From the NCBI GenBank assembly GCA_013397695.1, contig VYZI01000019.1:4472127-4536126 (forward strand): a DNA stretch of 64,000 bases. The letters are read 5' to 3'. A program made the translations under genes and the position numbers. The stretch's first letter is position 1; every line of letters begins with the position of its first letter. The notes beneath the pieces were generated by a model. That model saw only the letters and a program-made list of their open reading frames with translations, was not told where the DNA came from and made no database searches. Below are positions 40,601 through 51,000 of this stretch, one piece after another. Source of the stretch: Centropus unirufus. Lineage: Eukaryota; Chordata; Aves; Cuculiformes; Centropidae.

Positions 40601-41844
40601 TGGAGCAGTGGGCAGGTATAGGGGACGGGGGAGGCAACAGGGCTGGGCCAGGGGAGCCCCAGGACCCTCCAGGACAGCTTCAGCAGAAGCAGCCTGCAGT
40701 GAGGCCAGGGGATTCAAAACGCCGGATGAGCCGGACATCCCTACCCCCACAGTCTCGACACGTCCATCCTTACTGGATAAATCCAAAGAATAAGCGTTAA
40801 GAAGGAAGGTGGGTGGACAGGAAGACGTAGCAGAAGCTAAGACAGCGCTGCTTTGTGATGCTGCGGTGCCTCAAGTCACTCCCGGCTTTAGGAACACATC
40901 CTTAAGCCCTGACAATCCAGTCGTTACAGACAATCTCACCTCCATGTGATTTGCAATATTTGCCTTTCAGTCCTAGATGAAAAGGTCTCATGCTTAGCAC
41001 CCACCTTCAAATCCCACTTGCCACGAGAGGGCTTTCAGCCTGTGGGTCAGGGGTTGTACGGAGCTGGAGGGGATGGGAACCACTGGTAGGCATAAAGCTC
41101 ATCTAATAACCGAGTGATATTTTCCACAAGCTGATGTGATTTTTAAAGCAGATATTACATACTTCCAAGCAAAACTTTAAACAGTTGAGCGAGCTGGAAG
41201 TGACATCCCTTCACACAGAGGGCTTTGCTTCCCTAAAGTCCGTGACAGAACCAAGCTGGTTTTACAGCTTCTGCCACACGTGTTTGGAGCCATGAGGCCA
41301 CACAGACAGGCTAGGGCAGGCACCAGCAGCAGCCCTCCTGCAGCTGGCACTGGCAGATAGGAGTTATCTTGCAGCGCTGTTTTCCTATTTAATTAGTTCT
41401 GGCGAAGCTCCCATGGATTAGGTGTCTGGCAGAAAAACCAGGGCTTGTATGAATCCTTTTTCCCACGAACTGACTGAACACCTCTTAAGGAGTCCCTGTC
41501 CTGTACGAAACTAACAGGGCAGGAAGAAACCCGCGGCAGTGACTCCTGCACATGCCAGCCCCACGAAAAAGCTTGCGAGAACCTTAGCAGAAAGCAGCTG
41601 CCGGCAGTAACGGCTCAGAAAAATAAAAAAGGGAAGGGAATCAGGGAAATAAGGGGAATCATTTACTTGTGGCCACTTCCCACGTGTGTTAAATGTGAAT
41701 AAATACAGTTTAAGATTCTTTACCCCACGCTCCTGTCAACGCCTCGCACTCACCTTGGCTGATCTTTATGTTTGTCTGGGGGAAAGCCCGGGCGGCGAGC
41801 AACGCTGCGGAAAGGACGGCGCACACTTCCCAGCCGGTGCCCAT
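34531..41844 (-). CDS. CLEC19A: C-type lectin domain family 19 member A, complete, five exons joined
   Basis: Five exons (41844-41754, 37027-36862, 36366-36273, 35521-35389, 34610-34531) join in phase with GT-AG introns and give a 187-residue precursor, about the human length. Residues 1 to about 20 form a signal peptide (MGTGWEVCAVLSAALLAARA) and there is no membrane segment, so the product should be secreted. The single C-type lectin domain has six cysteines, C41, C52, C69, C152, C171 and C179, matching the long-form pattern (pairs 41-52, 69-179, 152-171 by family rule). The QPD motif is at 138-140, Glu150 precedes DC, and WND is at 166-168. A sequon NKT lies at N59. The sugar ligand is unknown; QPD usually suggests galactose-type binding. 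SYT17 lies upstream on the same strand, as in human. Confidence 0.95.
35389..35521 (-). CDS. CLEC19A: CLEC19A exon 4: long loop with QPD motif
   Basis: This exon is 133 bp. The acceptor ends GTGGCAG and the donor is GTGAGT. It encodes 44 residues from EGHFEWTDGS to IWYRHSS plus one base of Ala162. It contains WTDGS, the calcium/sugar-site QPD (138-140), and Glu150 followed by D151-C152, the equivalents of the long-loop ligands in mannose-binding protein. Confidence 0.95.
36273..36366 (-). CDS. CLEC19A: CLEC19A exon 3: central lectin domain
   Basis: This exon is 94 bp. One base completes Ser86, then 31 residues run from WEENVFVYDL to WTGLNDLRQ and end on a codon boundary before donor GTGAGA. 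The stretch VPGIPTDIWTGL is the usual second helix and the strand leading to the WIGL-type motif of C-type lectin folds. Introns on either side are about 0.5 and 0.75 kb. Confidence 0.95.
36862..37027 (-). CDS. CLEC19A: CLEC19A exon 2: first part of lectin domain
   Basis: This exon is 166 bp. The acceptor ends CTGCCTCCAG and the donor is GTGAGG. It encodes Ala (split codon), 54 residues from MPEPVHAYSC to LASIH, and two bases of the next Ser codon. It carries C41 (SCPLFW), C52 (GHCYRYF) and C69 (DLYCAEF), the NKT glycosylation sequon and the first domain helix TWAEADLYC. The ATG just inside the exon is internal and not a start. Confidence 0.95.
37028..41753 (-). other. CLEC19A: CLEC19A intron 1, about 4.7 kb
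   Basis: The intron is bounded by the exon 1 donor GTGAGT and exon 2 acceptor AG. It has mixed composition, with no repeat or extra exon recognised. Open frames in it on both strands are uninformative. Confidence 0.85.
41754..41844 (-). CDS. CLEC19A: CLEC19A exon 1: signal peptide
   Basis: The coding part is 91 bp, encoding 30 residues plus one base, with donor GTGAGT. The chosen ATG (41844-41842) has G at -3 and G at +4. It begins a typical signal peptide with a hydrophobic core VCAVLSAALLAA, followed by FPQTNIKISQ at the mature start. The same frame stays open upstream to another ATG at 42099. I rejected that start because it would bury the signal peptide inside a proline/glycine/arginine-rich extension and exceed the family length. 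Confidence 0.9.
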
Positions 41845-42250
41845 GGCAGGGAAGGGAGGACGGGGCGCTCCGGTGCCGCGGGTCACTGCTCGGGACCTCC
41901 CGGCTGTGCCAGGGCGGCTGCCGGCTCCGAGCTGGAAATAGGAGCTGGGCTGCTCCCTCCCCCCCGAGCCGCGGCTCTCCCAGCCACACACGCCTCCCTC
42001 CTCGCATCCCATCCCCCGGGATGTGCGCTCCCGCGGCCGGGCTTGGGCTGCACGCCCCCCCCGGGGAGCCCCGACAGCCGCGGGGCTGCAGGGCAGCAAG
42101 GCAGCCCCGCACCTGCCCTCCCCTCGGGCCCTCCAGCTCCTTCCCTGGGAAAGACTTCAGTCCTCGCTCTCGTCCTGCCCGGCTGCTGCTGGGCCCCAGC
42201 GGGCGGGCACCGAGCGGGCACCCCTCGAGGTGCCCCAGAAACTGGGGGGT
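41760..42250 (-). promoter_or_regulatory. CLEC19A: CpG-rich promoter region of CLEC19A
   Basis: GC-rich sequence with many CpG dinucleotides surrounds and precedes exon 1, unlike the flanking AT-richer DNA. It includes runs such as CCCCCCCCGGGG near 42054 and several GC-box-like stretches. No clear TATA box was seen. It is the likely start region for CLEC19A transcription; the exact start site cannot be read from sequence. Confidence 0.6.
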
Positions 42251-43889
42251 TGAACCCATTACAATCCCATTTGATGCCTGCTTTTGGGTTTTGTTTTTTT
42301 TTTTTAATCCAGAGGAAGGCAATGCTTTGACGCACTGCAGCAGCCTGGAAAGGGAAGGCACCAGCCGCGCCAGGGGGTCCAAGGCTGTTTCAGGAACTCG
42401 CGCTGTGCCCGTGTACCAGGTCCGTGCTGGGTCCGTGCCATCCCGCAGCAGCAAGAAACCTTCAGCATCAGGCAGCACTCAATAATATGAACAGTCCGTA
42501 TTGCCCAGCACGCCTCTTTTACATGGTCAATTTTTTAAAAAAATAAACTTCAAATTTTGAAAAGTATTGTTCAAAGTGCTCTTCTAGCTGCGGCCCTGGT
42601 AAGGGAAACAGTACAGGCATGAATGGAGTCCTGCTCCATTCCCAGTGATGCCTTAGCTCATCACTGAACGAACTGCTTAGGAACTCACTCAATGCTATTC
42701 CCTTTTTATTCTTAGCTCCTGATCAAAATTTTCAGCCTTTTCTGAATTCAGTTGGGATGACTTCTTACAGGCAAGATTCAGTTAAAAGAATTAGGGGTGA
42801 CACAAAGCTTTCAGTATAGTAAATCATCCAGGCTTACTCCAGAGACAGTAACTCATTCAATCAGCTTTCATATACTACATTTCCTTTCCATTAAATAAAA
42901 CCTTTGAGGCAAATACCACCACCACCACCATCATCCCAAATTTTCAGTTGCACACACTGAGCTGAAACTATATGGCTCAAGGAAAAGCCTATCAGACCAC
43001 TAAAAAGTAAGGAATTCGGAATGTTAAAAGCCAAGGCATGCCTTCTCCCTTCTTAACTGTGTGACACCCCCAGATAAAGCCAGGGTTCAAAGCAAGTATT
43101 GGCAAACTCTGGAACAAAGCTCTTTGAGCGTACTAATCTCCTCCCAAAGTAGATGTGCAGAGGGAGAGTATCTGTTTTGCAGCCTCCTAGGTAGCCAAAG
43201 GGGACCCTGGGGACCAGCGTGGCCACAGGAAGGCTCCGCACCACAACGCGCATGGAAGGGGAGCAGGCCACAGGATACCATCCAGGAATTTCAGAGATGA
43301 CCTGGGGAATAGGATATGGCCAGAGCCCTTCCCCACCTCCTCTGTTTGGTCAGAACAGCAGCAGAGCCGACCCCTCCATTGCACCCCAAGACTTCCCAGC
43401 CCAACACAAATACAGCTGAAGACAGAACAGATCCTTCCTACTCCAAAAGGAAGACATTGAAAGACAATAAAGTCATGGGCCACATCCAGTTCCCTTCAGT
43501 TTGATGTCCTTTTTGTTTGGTTTCTTCAACAGGCTATAAGCAAGATACAGGTATTTATACAATCGCAATGTTGATGAATAGAGCAATAAAAAAAAATATT
43601 TGGGCCCCATCCTACAAGGAACCAAGACCCATAACCCCATGCAGAGACCAGGACACGTTTGATCCACAGCAGGGTGGGTGGCTCTGGCTGGGAACCACAC
43701 ATGGCCAAACCAACACTTGGCTCGCTCTCCTGACTACACCCATCCGCAGGTACCCAGTTTCTTTCAAATTCCTCCTGGTTCAACTGCGGTGAGTAACAAG
43801 GGGGTAAACACCAACAGCTGGGCTTTCCTTGTGCCATAAACAGAACTGAGAGAACTTAAAGCTGAATGCTACTAACGAGTATAACCCCA
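42251..43889. other. Intergenic spacer between SYT17 3' end and CLEC19A promoter
   Basis: About 1.6 kb separates the inferred SYT17 poly(A) site from the CpG-rich CLEC19A promoter. It holds a run of 12 T (42294-42305), the (ACC)n repeat and otherwise unremarkable sequence. Confidence 0.6.
42915..42930. repeat. (ACC)n trinucleotide repeat
   Basis: Five ACC units in a row sit between SYT17 and CLEC19A, with TCATC just beyond. Confidence 0.85.
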
Positions 43890-43915
43890 GTCTGCATGGC
43901 ACAATTAAATAGATT

Positions 43916-43921
43916 TTTATT
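43916..43921 (-). terminator. SYT17: Distal SYT17 poly(A) signal AATAAA
   Basis: A minus-strand AATAAA lies about 980 bases after the stop codon and is followed by a T/G-rich stretch. It is the better placed of two candidates if the 3' UTR is about 1 kb. Confidence 0.45.
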
Positions 43922-44843
43922 TTCAACAAGTATACAATCTGCATCATACCAGACAATACACCAGGAAAAAATAAAATGTACAGAAGCAACCAACAGGACA
44001 GCTTGACCGTAGCTAAGTTCACTTAGTGACCTGAAAAACTACCTGGGTTAACACACACGACACAAAGAACCACTGCAGTCTGCGAGAGAATTAAAATTGT
44101 GTATTTTGGGTCCTCCTAACTGCCAAAGTCCCTTCAGCAGGTTTCTTTTGCACAACACGGGTTTGAAGAGACACGAGCTGGCTTTCTCAATACAAACGCT
44201 ACCGGGAAGGTTCACTTTGCTATATCCTCACTGTATCTACTCGACGCACAGAGGCTGCTATTGAGAGTGGCAGGGCTCACTGCTGACGTGACATCGGATC
44301 CATTTGACCTGCGGCTGCACGGCCACACACGTGCGTGCCCTGGCACACAAATGCACGCACACACACTGACAGGAGCTTATTCTGTTAAAACTGGTACAAG
44401 GACAAAACTGGAGTCAATTGATTTCACCACAGGCTCTACCGTTTAAAAAAATATTCTAGCCTAATATCCACATTCACCAATGAGAGTACACAGGTACTTA
44501 TATCTCCAAGAGAATGAGCCATGGATGTGGGCTGGAACGACAGCGGAGGCAAGTCCTAACCCTTCCAACTGCTCAGCACCTCCTGTGGCACCTCCACGCG
44601 CAGCCCGTGCTGCCCAGTCCCACGCTCCGTGGCACAGGATGCAAAGAGCCGAGCGGTGCCGGGTACGAGCAGCGAGAGGTGCAGCCGGCTGGGCCACTGG
44701 CGGCCCTAGGGGAATGGCCAAGACCCAGAGGGACGTTGTTCATAGAGGCCACCGCGGCCGGTCGGGTGCTGGCAGCCACTTCAATCCAACAGAGCTGCTG
44801 CAGGGGGTGTGTAGGGTGGGAGGTGGGGGCGTTCGGTTGGAGG

Positions 44844-44849
44844 TTTATT
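44844..44849 (-). terminator. SYT17: Proximal SYT17 poly(A) signal AATAAA (alternative)
   Basis: A minus-strand AATAAA lies about 48 bases after the SYT17 stop. Use of it would give a very short 3' UTR. It may be chance, because it sits in a T-rich run (plus strand) next to a G-rich stretch. Confidence 0.25.
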
Positions 44850-44896
44850 TTTTTCGTTGTCCGCCTGCTTGGTCTGGCTGCTGTCAATGCCCCACT

Positions 44897-45093
44897 TCAT
44901 GTTACTTCCAGGGATGCTGGAGAGACCCGGTCACACTCCTCCCGGGACCGCAGGCTGTGCCACTGCTCCACAGCCGTCCGGTGCGCGTTCAGCATCCGGC
45001 GCCAGTGGTTGGACTCAGGGGCCCCAGTCGCGTACTGCCCAATGACAATCCTCCCAATGAAGTCATTGCTGCTCTTCACATTGTGCCCGTACA
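44897..45093 (-). CDS. SYT17: SYT17 last coding exon: end of C2B and C-terminus
   Basis: This exon is 197 bp. The acceptor ends CTCTCCCCAG. It encodes a split-codon Val plus 64 residues starting YGHNVKSSNDFIG, followed by a TGA stop at 44897-44899. Loop 3 reads VYGHNVKSSND, where calcium-binding synaptotagmins have an LDYDK-type loop, so two calcium-ligand aspartates are missing. The C-terminal helix region has WRRMLNAHRTAVEQWHSL, whose final four residues are the conserved WHxL motif. The exon joins directly to 58574-58729 across an intron of about 13.5 kb. Confidence 0.95.
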
Positions 45094-48000
45094 CTGGGGA
45101 GAGCAGAAACAGAAATCGGTCAAGGTGAAAGCATCGCTCGTCCACCTGGAGCCCTGCGCTCAGAAAGCCAAACGTCCTGCCAACGCCTCCTCATGCAGCA
45201 AACCAGGTGCCAGCAGTTTTTGGCATACAACTCTACCTCAGAGCTATTAGAGACTGAACCAGGAGGTTGGAGAGAGTAAGACAAACCGTACTACACACTG
45301 ATGTACAATTCAAATAAAAAGGACATAAATCCATAGATGTCATGGTATTTAGCAAGAAGAGGCGAAGCAGTTTCATAGAGTAATTTGGGTTGGAAGGGAC
45401 CTCAAAGATCACCCAGTTCCAAGTCACCTGCCGTGGGCAGGGACACCTCCCGCTGGATCAGGTTGCTCCAAAGCCCATCCAACCTGGCCTTGAAATGCAA
45501 TTACAGAGTGCAAAGAAATGGAAGCTCTGCCCAGGCATTGTGAAATGACAAACGCAGTCAAGCAGCCCGCAGCTGGGTGAATGAACAAGCGGCATCTCCA
45601 ACTGTCCTCCCCCAAATGCAGATGTTCCCGCACCATTCCAGGGCCAGTCGGTAGCTTCTCTGACTCAGACAGGACTCCCGCACATACAGGCTGTCAGTGG
45701 GATGTGCACACAGAAACAATTCACCACAATCCTTGCTGCAGCTACTTGTTCAAGTCCAGGAAAGCCACCGAGGGGGAGACATCAACCCAACACCCCGTCC
45801 TTTGGATTAGCCCAGTCTCCTGGAAATCACATACAGAAGCCAACTCTAATAATGATCCCAGGAAAGTCTGCATGCTGCTGCCGGACAGGAGCAAAGGCAC
45901 TCTGTGTTCTGCAAACTGAAGCCCTGCCCTGGCTCATTAGAAAGATGAACAAAAAGCCTGTGCAAGCTGAAGCCAGAATACCCACAGGCACTGGCTGGAA
46001 TATTGAGGATTAATATACAGCCCCAGGAAAGAGAGGGAATTTTAAGAACCAGCGTCTGCAGGGGCTCCAAATCCACCCAGGCTTGCACAGCGAGAGAAAG
46101 TTCAAAGGGGGAGCACAGGCTGGCATGGAGCCAAACACTGCTGCCCGGGCCCTCCGTGCCAGCAGCACCAGCTCCAGGGCTGCTGCAGACCGGCACTGGC
46201 AGCAAATCCGCATCTGGGGATCCCTGGCAGCACCACCGGATGCAGCGCGCACCCTTCCAGGCTCACAGGACACCGAGCACTGCACACTCAACCCCGCTTT
46301 TAGCCATCCATCTTTGCCAAGGCTGTGGATCTTATCCCATCATAATATATCCCGCGATTAGTGTTTTAATGGGCTACTCGGTATCTCTACTGTCTCCAGG
46401 CTCAGCCAAACCTGGTTCCCAGCTCCTGCGCCAGTAGGAGCCTGGCTCTGGGTGACTGAGGTGCCACCTGCCAGCGCAGACCCAGAATAAAGCTGCACAA
46501 GGTTACATCTCACTTCGAACCTACCGACAGCTCGGACACATGGTTTATGGGCAGAGGTGCCTCGCCACATCAAATCACCTGGGGTTATTTTTGGTAATGG
46601 CAAACCTTCAAATGTCCCAATCATTTATCCAAGTAATTGCACTAAAGAAAAAGAAAAATTACTCGGCAACTGCCTTCAAACCACAGCTAAAAATGAATTG
46701 GGGGCACATCTTCCTTCTAGGAAGACTGTGTCTCTCCTGCTTGCCTTAATCAGTCATCCAGGGGTGATGCCATCAGCTCTCTGCAAGGCGATGCTGAGGA
46801 GGCGCCCCTGTCAAAGTGCTATTTGGAAAGACCACCAGAAGAATTTTAAGCCATTCATCTCCAACGAGCACACAGCCTGCCAGAGTTATAAACGAGTTCT
46901 CCTGCGAGGCAATGGATCGCAAGTGTATCTATCATGGCTATGCTACATGTCCTGCTATGATTTATTATCCTAGAGAAAATAAATATTGTCATAAAATCAC
47001 ATAAAAGCACCCCCAAACCAAATGCCTCACTCATTTTTTATACAGGATTTATTTTCCCTTCTTTTTTGCCCATTCATTTTTCAAGAATGAAAGAAGATGA
47101 AGCCTAATTCTGGGAGACAATACCAGGTAATTCAGACCATGAAGTCTTAAAGGCTATCGATTAATCACAGTATAAATTAACAGTGGGGAAGTACCCCAGG
47201 CACACCAGTTCTTCAAAAATAACCCAGGTCAGGATTGTAAAATGAGTAGGTGCGCTAAATAAGAGGAGCCATTATTTTACTGTTGATCCAAGTATTTTGA
47301 ATTCTTATAAAGCATCTTGCTAATCTCATGTCAGGTAATTAGCGTGCTGATTCCCTTAGGGTATTAATAGGCTAATTATATGAGCATTGTTGCTCTGTTA
47401 CTTAGTTTAGCTAGCACAGAGGCAGACTTATTGCTGGAGAGCTAGGCAGGCATTTTCCAAGGCCAAATGCTCCTTCACACGCAGACCGTAAGAGGCGGCA
47501 CCAGATTTAACCCCAGCTCGCAGCTTCACTACAGCAGCTTTCTTAAAAGATGATCTTTGTGGGCTCGAAATTCAGCTTCACTCATCAGTTTATGAGCCTT
47601 TAATACTCAGGCTAACCGCTCGTAAAATGGCCCCTGTTTGATGAGCAAATCCGCTGAAGGTCGAGCTGCGCTGTGCTGTTGCGTGGCTCTTACCCAGGAG
47701 AAGGCGCTGAAGTCAGTGCTGTGAAAACAACCCCTTTTCTTGGCTCACATTCAGGAGCACAACTTTCCCCGCTGCTGTCACCGGTTCTTCCACGAGCAGG
47801 TCGGAAGAGATACCTGCAGGAGGCTGTCAGCACGGGTGAGAAGCTGGCTCTGTCGCTGGCACCCCCTGCACCAGGAGCTCCTCTGCACCGTGGGCTCTGG
47901 CCCTGGAGCGGGGACGGGGGGCAGCTCCCCCCCATTCCTTCCCACCATCAGGCAGAGGTGCAGAAGGCCCTGTGGTCCAGCTTGCGCTCTGAGCCCAAGT

Positions 48001-51000
48001 CATGGTACCAGGGGACCAAGCTACATCACCTGCTGCCTGAGCATCCCCTTCCAAAGTCTGAAAGGAGCTTGGTGTGGATTTCAGATTAAATCTGCTCTTG
48101 GGCACAAACCCCGGTATCTCCATGGAGCTGCTTACAAGCCAAAAGTGAGGTAATTATCATTTGGGGTTTTCAGACTGACCCAGCCTCTGCTTATGGACAG
48201 GTAGACACTGCTTCCCATTTCAGAAACCTATTTTCCTCATGGAAACTACCCACCTGATCTCATGAGTTCTTTTTCCACCATCACAGTAATTGACACAATA
48301 GCAACATCCATTTCCAGGCCAATGCACAGCGAAAAAGCAATTAAGGAAGCAGAGGTCAAACCATTTCCTTCTGCGCAGCTGCTCTTTATCGAGGGATGCA
48401 TTTGGAAACAGAAAGGCTTCTTTAAAAAAAATAAAATCTCCTTATAATAGAAAGGCTGAAATATCAAAGAAAATTGGGTTCACTTATGGCCATTTTAAAG
48501 GGCTGCGCAGCAGGCATTGCACAGCCTCGAGCTGCATCCCAGGTGTGACAGGGACAGCCAAAAGATGCAAAGGGATGGAGACCTCAAACATTTGGCTCCA
48601 GGTGCAACTCTAGTTTGAGCTTTTCCACGTCTCCTACCAACCTGGATCACATGGAATTGCTTTTCACCAGTCTACAGCCTCACCTATCTCCAGGTAATCT
48701 GACACTCACTACGAAGTTGCCTGGGTGGCACCAGCCCCAGCACCAGATCCAACTCAAACATCAGTTACCTTCTCCTTTGCCTCCACAGTGAGACTTGCAA
48801 ACCAAGTCTCTGTTAAGAGCAAGACTGCAAAGTATTTGAGATTTACAAGTTATGAGCAATAATAAAATTGAAGCTGGCCTTTCAAATATTAACTCAATCT
48901 TTGAACACACCAGCAGCCTGGAAACAACCAGCAAGGAACATTAATACAGAAAACTTCCTTAAGCTGGTTTCAAGGCTTCAGTACCACTTACATGCAGCTT
49001 TGCACAGGACCACCTTGCTCAGCTGGGGTTGCATCTCCTGCGAACGCTTCGCCAGATGTGCCCAGCGGTTACCGCCACGCTGCACCTTCAAGTAGAGCCG
49101 CACGGCACCTCTGCTGCCACCTGCAGCTGCAACCTCTCCTTTACTGCAGCCTCACTGGGACAAACCCACGACGGGCAGAGAAATCTCACTGCACTGGAGG
49201 GGGTGGGAGCTGCGGCACGAATCATTTAACTCTTCTTCAGTCACCCACATCGGTTACTTGCAATGCAATTAAAACAAAACCCTTTAACCCAGAGGGAAGA
49301 AAAATAACAAGCAGGAATGTGCCTCTGTTTTTCATCTGCCTTCTTACTCCGGCCGGATGTCAAGCAGAACGTTTTCACTCAGAAAAAAAATAAAAATATA
49401 TATATAAAAATAAATATATCAGTTTGCTGTTCACTTACAGCACATCACCACCACTCTAACAACTTGGCCCCAAACTTTCCTTTTTTTTTTTTTTAAATGC
49501 AATTTGGTTGCATTCTGTGTATTGTAAAAGGCCTTAAATAACTGGGCCCCTGTGCAGCTCACGTACACTCTTCTGGCTCACAATGTCGCAGCACAACACC
49601 CCAGCCAGCACGATTACAGAGCCAGCCTGAAGCGCTCAGGGGCTTTTCCCACCTCAGCAGTGCACAGCCATGGGAAAGAGCTCCCCAGTGGAAGAAATCC
49701 TCAAGGAATTAGAGGGCTCTGCCCTTTTCTTTCTGCAACGGGATAAAGCTATTCCATTTTAACAGCAGATGGCAAAAAGCCAGCTTAATTTCTGTAGCTG
49801 ATCTAGGAGAGAATATCGTCTGCCTGGGTTAAGAATCAGGCATGAAAGTTGTTAAAAAAGTCCTGCTCACTCTTACACACCTGCAATTTCTGTTACAGAA
49901 ACTTAGAACCACTAAGGCTGGAAAAGACCTCCAGGATCAACCAAGTCCAGCCATCATCCCACTGTCACCATGCCTACCAAACCACGTCCCAAAGGGCCAC
50001 ATTTACACTTTTTTTTAAACCCTCCAGAGAAGGGGACTCCACCACTTCCCTGGGCAGCCCAGTCCAGTGCTTCACCACTCCTCCAGTAAAGAAAGTTTTC
50101 TTCATATCCAACCTAAACCTTCCTTGGTGCAGCTTGGGGTCATTTTCTTCTGTCCTATCTTTTGTTACTTGGGAGAAGAGACCAACCTCCACCTCACTGC
50201 AACCTGCTTTCAGGCAGTTGTAGGAGCAATAAGATTTCCCCTCAGCCGTCGATACAGCCTGTGAAAGTTCCATCCAATACCCTTGGCTAGGAACTGAATT
50301 AAATCCCTTATTAAAACTCTTACTGCGGGGGCTTTGGCAGCACAGACCTAAGCACCCAGCCTGGAGACGTGACGGCCCCCCTGCTGCTGGCTGCCACTGT
50401 GCTGCCAGCTGCAAAACCTGCACCCAGCAACGCGCCACCACACTGCACCCAACTCCTCAGATTACACCCAAACCAGAGGAAAAGGGGAAAATAAGGAACG
50501 ACACGCCTGAAGCTGCACATGGGCGATTTGGCAGCAGAGCCTCCCTGAGGACGCAGGGCTCAGGAGAACACGGGGTCTGGGGCAGGAACCACAATCCTGC
50601 TCTGCACTGACCCATCCATGCTCCCCGCACTTCCCCGCTTCAGCCTCGGGGTCGGAGGGGGTTGCAAAAGGTGCCCAACTTCACATCCTCGCGCCACTCC
50701 TGCAGGCAACGCTTTGACCCCATCCTGTGGGGGAAGAAAGCAACTCTCAGCTTTTTTCTGTGCTGGCTACAGAGCTCTGCCACCGGCAAGAGCTTCTGAG
50801 CCATGGGGTTAAGCAGGCCTGAGAACGGCTTCTGAACTGCTTGACATCAATATTAAAAAGCTGTTTAGCACCAAGAGGGCGCTGCTAGGAGCAGGCGGCA
50901 GCAGGACTAATGATGTGCGCCGAGAAGGTCACAGGTATGGACCAAATCCTGCCCTTGGGTCCTTTAAGCGTGGCCTGTAATATTTAGTAGAGAGGACAGA

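Larger units (their letters stand above)
43890..44896 (-). other. SYT17: SYT17 3' untranslated region (inferred extent)
   Basis: This stretch follows the SYT17 stop and has no recognised coding potential on the minus strand. It ends near a canonical AATAAA on the minus strand (43916-43921), with GT-rich sequence just beyond. A short CA/GC-rich alternating tract lies at about 44320-44370. The extent is inferred from the signal alone. The long plus-strand frame over this region and the last exon is antisense shadow. Confidence 0.5.

Noticed and set aside
41750..42478. Long frames of about 240 codons on both strands around CLEC19A exon 1
   Set aside because: The region is CpG-rich and so poor in stop codons. 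The real frame is fixed by the signal peptide and the phase of exon 2.
44480..45250. 256-codon plus-strand frame over the SYT17 last exon
   Set aside because: It lies antisense to a well supported exon and its 3' UTR, has no domain, and is explained as a shadow frame.
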